From positions 1-47,646 of the forward strand of contig DHNJ01000309.1 in assembly GCA_002409445.1 (NCBI GenBank): 47,646 bases of DNA. The letters run 5' to 3'. The notes beneath the pieces are model-generated. The model saw only the letters and a program-made list of their open reading frames with translations. It did no database searches and had not been told where the DNA came from. Shown piece by piece: positions 45,942-47,646 of this stretch. Made by a program: the position numbers and the translations under genes. Origin of the DNA: Armatimonadetes bacterium UBA5419 (GTDB taxonomy: Bacteria; Armatimonadota; UBA10988). Numbering within the stretch: the stretch's first letter is position 1; each line of letters opens with the position of its first letter.

Positions 45942-46811
45942 ATGCTCACCTACCGCGTTGCACTGATCGCCACGCTATGCGCCGCGACCGCCGGCTGGGC
46001 GCAGCCCGCGGGACCAGGTGATGTGCGTCTGACCCTCATCCTACCGTACACCGCGATCTCGCTTCACGAGCCGCTCGTTGCCGCGGTCCGGTTCTCACCA
46101 GCACCGGGTTCGACGGTGTCTAGCTGCCCTACCGCGTCGTACCTGGAGACCGAGATTACGGACCGCCGCGGACGCGCGCTAACTCCACCCTACCGTTGGG
46201 CGCCCGCGCGCGGAGCGACGGCACTCATGGTGCTCGGGAACCCTCAGATCCCAGCCGTCGAATTGTTGCCCACACATCGTCTTGTACACTTCAGCGAGGC
46301 GGGGCGCTACCGCCTGGTCGTCCGGCTCTGGCCGCACGATGCACCGGAAGGTCAGGCACCTCGCCCGCTCGCGCAAACCGAGGCGACCTTCACCGTCGGC
46401 CCGTTCGACAGCGCGCGCGTCCACAAGGTCTGCGAATGGGCCGCGCTGCACGGGTCGGGACGCGTCGACGCCCCCACGGAGCCGGCCGGGTGGGCCGACC
46501 TGGACCCGCGCGCGCTGCGTGCCCTGGAGAACGACCACATCGAGATCATGGCCAACATCCGCCACCCGATCGTCCTGCCGTACGCGACCGCGCTGACGGC
46601 TCAGAGCCCGATCTGGGTAGGCGTCGTCCGTAAGGCCGGCACGCCCGCGGCCGAGCAGATCCTGCGTGCCTGGGCCACCGGTGTTGGGCCCGTCGCCGAC
46701 CGGGCCAAACAGCAGCTGCGCATCCTGGCCGAGGGCGAGCCGCCCATCCCGGCCCAAGGTCCGGGCGCGCCGCAGCCGAACCCGTTCGCCGGGCGGTTCG
46801 GAGGGTTCTGA
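45942..46811 (+). CDS. Secreted protein of unknown function
   Basis: The protein has 289 residues from ATG 45942, chosen because AGGAG lies 8 bases upstream and a signal peptide follows directly (YRVALIATLCAATAGWAQ); an upstream ATG at 45906 would bury it. The first half looks like an immunoglobulin-type beta domain (VRLTLILPYTAISLHEPLV and RYRLVVRLWPHDAPEG). The second half is more helical. It ends in a Pro/Gly-rich tail (GAPQPNPFAGRFGGF). The stop overlaps the next ATG, so the two are coupled. The function is not known. Confidence 0.6.
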   Translation: MLTYRVALIATLCAATAGWAQPAGPGDVRLTLILPYTAISLHEPLVAAVRFSPAPGSTVSSCPTASYLETEITDRRGRALTPPYRWAPARGATALMVLGNPQIPAVELLPTHRLVHFSEAGRYRLVVRLWPHDAPEGQAPRPLAQTEATFTVGPFDSARVHKVCEWAALHGSGRVDAPTEPAGWADLDPRALRALENDHIEIMANIRHPIVLPYATALTAQSPIWVGVVRKAGTPAAEQILRAWATGVGPVADRAKQQLRILAEGEPPIPAQGPGAPQPNPFAGRFGGF

Positions 46812-47646
46812 TGAACGTCCATCGACCGCGATTCGCCACCCTCGCCCTGCTGCTCACCTTGCTGGCGCCGGTCCTCGCCCAGGCGCCGCCGGGCGTGACG
46901 GTCCTCTCGGCCGAGCCGCTGACGGGTGACGCCCTGCAGGCGGTGCGAGCGGGCGGCGCCCAAGCCGTCGCGAAGCAACTGGGTAGCGCCGGCTACCGGG
47001 TCTACTGGTCCGGGGATGGCCGGCTCTGTGTGGTGGCCGCCAAGACCTCGCCCAGCGACCTCGCACCGGGCGACCTGCACACTGCGGCACTGCTCTCGCG
47101 GATCCTCGAGTCCGCGAAGCCCGGCCAGTCGCTCGACCTCGCCAACTTGCAGGGCGACACCAGCACGTGGGTCCAGCGTGCGCTCGGCCGCCTCGGCGGG
47201 GCCGACGCGGTCTTCGCCGGGGCCGGAGCTGGTTGGACCAGGCAGATCAGCCTGGCCAGCGTCACCCGCCTCTACCTCGTCGACGACCGCGCCTCGCCGC
47301 CGCTGATCGACCAAGTCGACTGGCGTCAACAGTTCTTCCAGTACCCGCCCGCCGCGCTCTCGATCCAGTCCGGGCCGCGACTCGGCTGCGCGCTGTGGTA
47401 TCTCTGGCCGCATCGCACCCGCGGTTGGGACGAGGGGCCGATGACTCTGCGGACCGGCGAATCCAGCGTGGACGCGATCCTGCGCCAACTGGTCGAAGCC
47501 AGCCGCTGGCCGCTGCGTGTCGACCCGGCCATGGCCGGCCGCGGGCGGCGCAAAGTCTACGTCTATGGCGGCCAGATCCCGATGCGTGATGTGCTCTGGG
47601 GCCTCGAGCTGCTCTCGGGTCTGGTCCCACCCTCAAAACTTCAGCT
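46811..47646 (+). CDS. Secreted protein with secretin-type STN-like segment, 3' end cut by window edge
   Basis: The reading frame opens at ATG 46811 (TGATG overlap with the previous gene) and stays open to the window end, with about 278 codons visible. An N-terminal signal peptide is clear (FATLALLLTLLAPVLAQA). Near the visible end, GESSVDAILRQLVEASRWPLRV followed by KVYVYGGQIPMRDVLWGLELLSGL has the alternating helix-strand rhythm of the short N-terminal domains of secretins and TonB receptors. This match is by pattern only. If correct, the protein may belong to an envelope or type II/IV export machine. The missing 3' part is needed to decide. Confidence 0.5.
   Translation, partial: MNVHRPRFATLALLLTLLAPVLAQAPPGVTVLSAEPLTGDALQAVRAGGAQAVAKQLGSAGYRVYWSGDGRLCVVAAKTSPSDLAPGDLHTAALLSRILESAKPGQSLDLANLQGDTSTWVQRALGRLGGADAVFAGAGAGWTRQISLASVTRLYLVDDRASPPLIDQVDWRQQFFQYPPAALSIQSGPRLGCALWYLWPHRTRGWDEGPMTLRTGESSVDAILRQLVEASRWPLRVDPAMAGRGRRKVYVYGGQIPMRDVLWGLELLSGLVPPSKLQ

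Overview
This is a GC-rich bacterial chromosome segment. Starts are a mix of ATG, GTG and at least one TTG, Shine-Dalgarno sites are mostly of the GGAG/AGGAG type, and genes are packed into operons with 4-base start/stop overlaps. There is no phage, insertion sequence, integron or CRISPR array. Lineage is inferred only from gene content. The window has an H-X9-DG prepilin-like protein, PPDK, a GlnE, a uroporphyrinogen-decarboxylase-fold methyltransferase beside PIG-L and CE7 enzymes, and a prsA-mazG-rqcP-divIC gene order. Together these suit a Terrabacteria-type lineage such as Armatimonadota better than Proteobacteria, but no rRNA or other decisive marker is present.

Layout. 1-1859: the 5' part of a CDF cation transporter (minus strand), divergent from two small unknown genes. 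1922-9760: a plus-strand operon with a degenerate M24 protein, a histidine kinase, a second kinase-like protein lacking the phospho-accepting His, then rpiB, wecB, uppP and ldcA, the last four joined by 4-base overlaps (cell-envelope precursor supply and recycling). 9844-11010: xylose isomerase with a strong bidirectional terminator. 11089-18359: a minus-strand block reading prsA-like foldase, mazG, rqcP, ppdK, eno, divIC/ftsB, and finally a DUF4405 membrane protein. 18616-19742: a prepilin-like protein and a membrane protein. 19760-26618: a minus-strand run of tyrS, a Ca2+-type P-ATPase, an FMN reductase, an MFS exporter and an esterase.

26739-29262: a Nudix hydrolase, a pentapeptide-repeat protein, an unknown protein and tRNA-Asp with a complete promoter and terminator. 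29558-33594: a translin/TRAX-like protein, an XRE regulator fused to an apparently dead class III cyclase domain, and aconitase A, tightly linked. 33591-41363: a minus-strand operon of a URO-D-fold methyltransferase, an MFS carrier, a PIG-L deacetylase, a CE7 acetyl esterase and a large single-chain restriction-modification enzyme. 41461-44514: glnE, probably on a leaderless transcript. 44781-47646: three secreted proteins of unknown function, the last cut by the window edge.

The most unusual items are the translin / XRE-dead-cyclase / aconitase operon, the tandem kinases of which one has lost its His, the insertion of ppdK-eno into a conserved foldase-division gene order, and several promoters placed so close to the start codon that transcripts should be leaderless or nearly so. 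Every functional call rests on reading motifs by eye; no database search was run.
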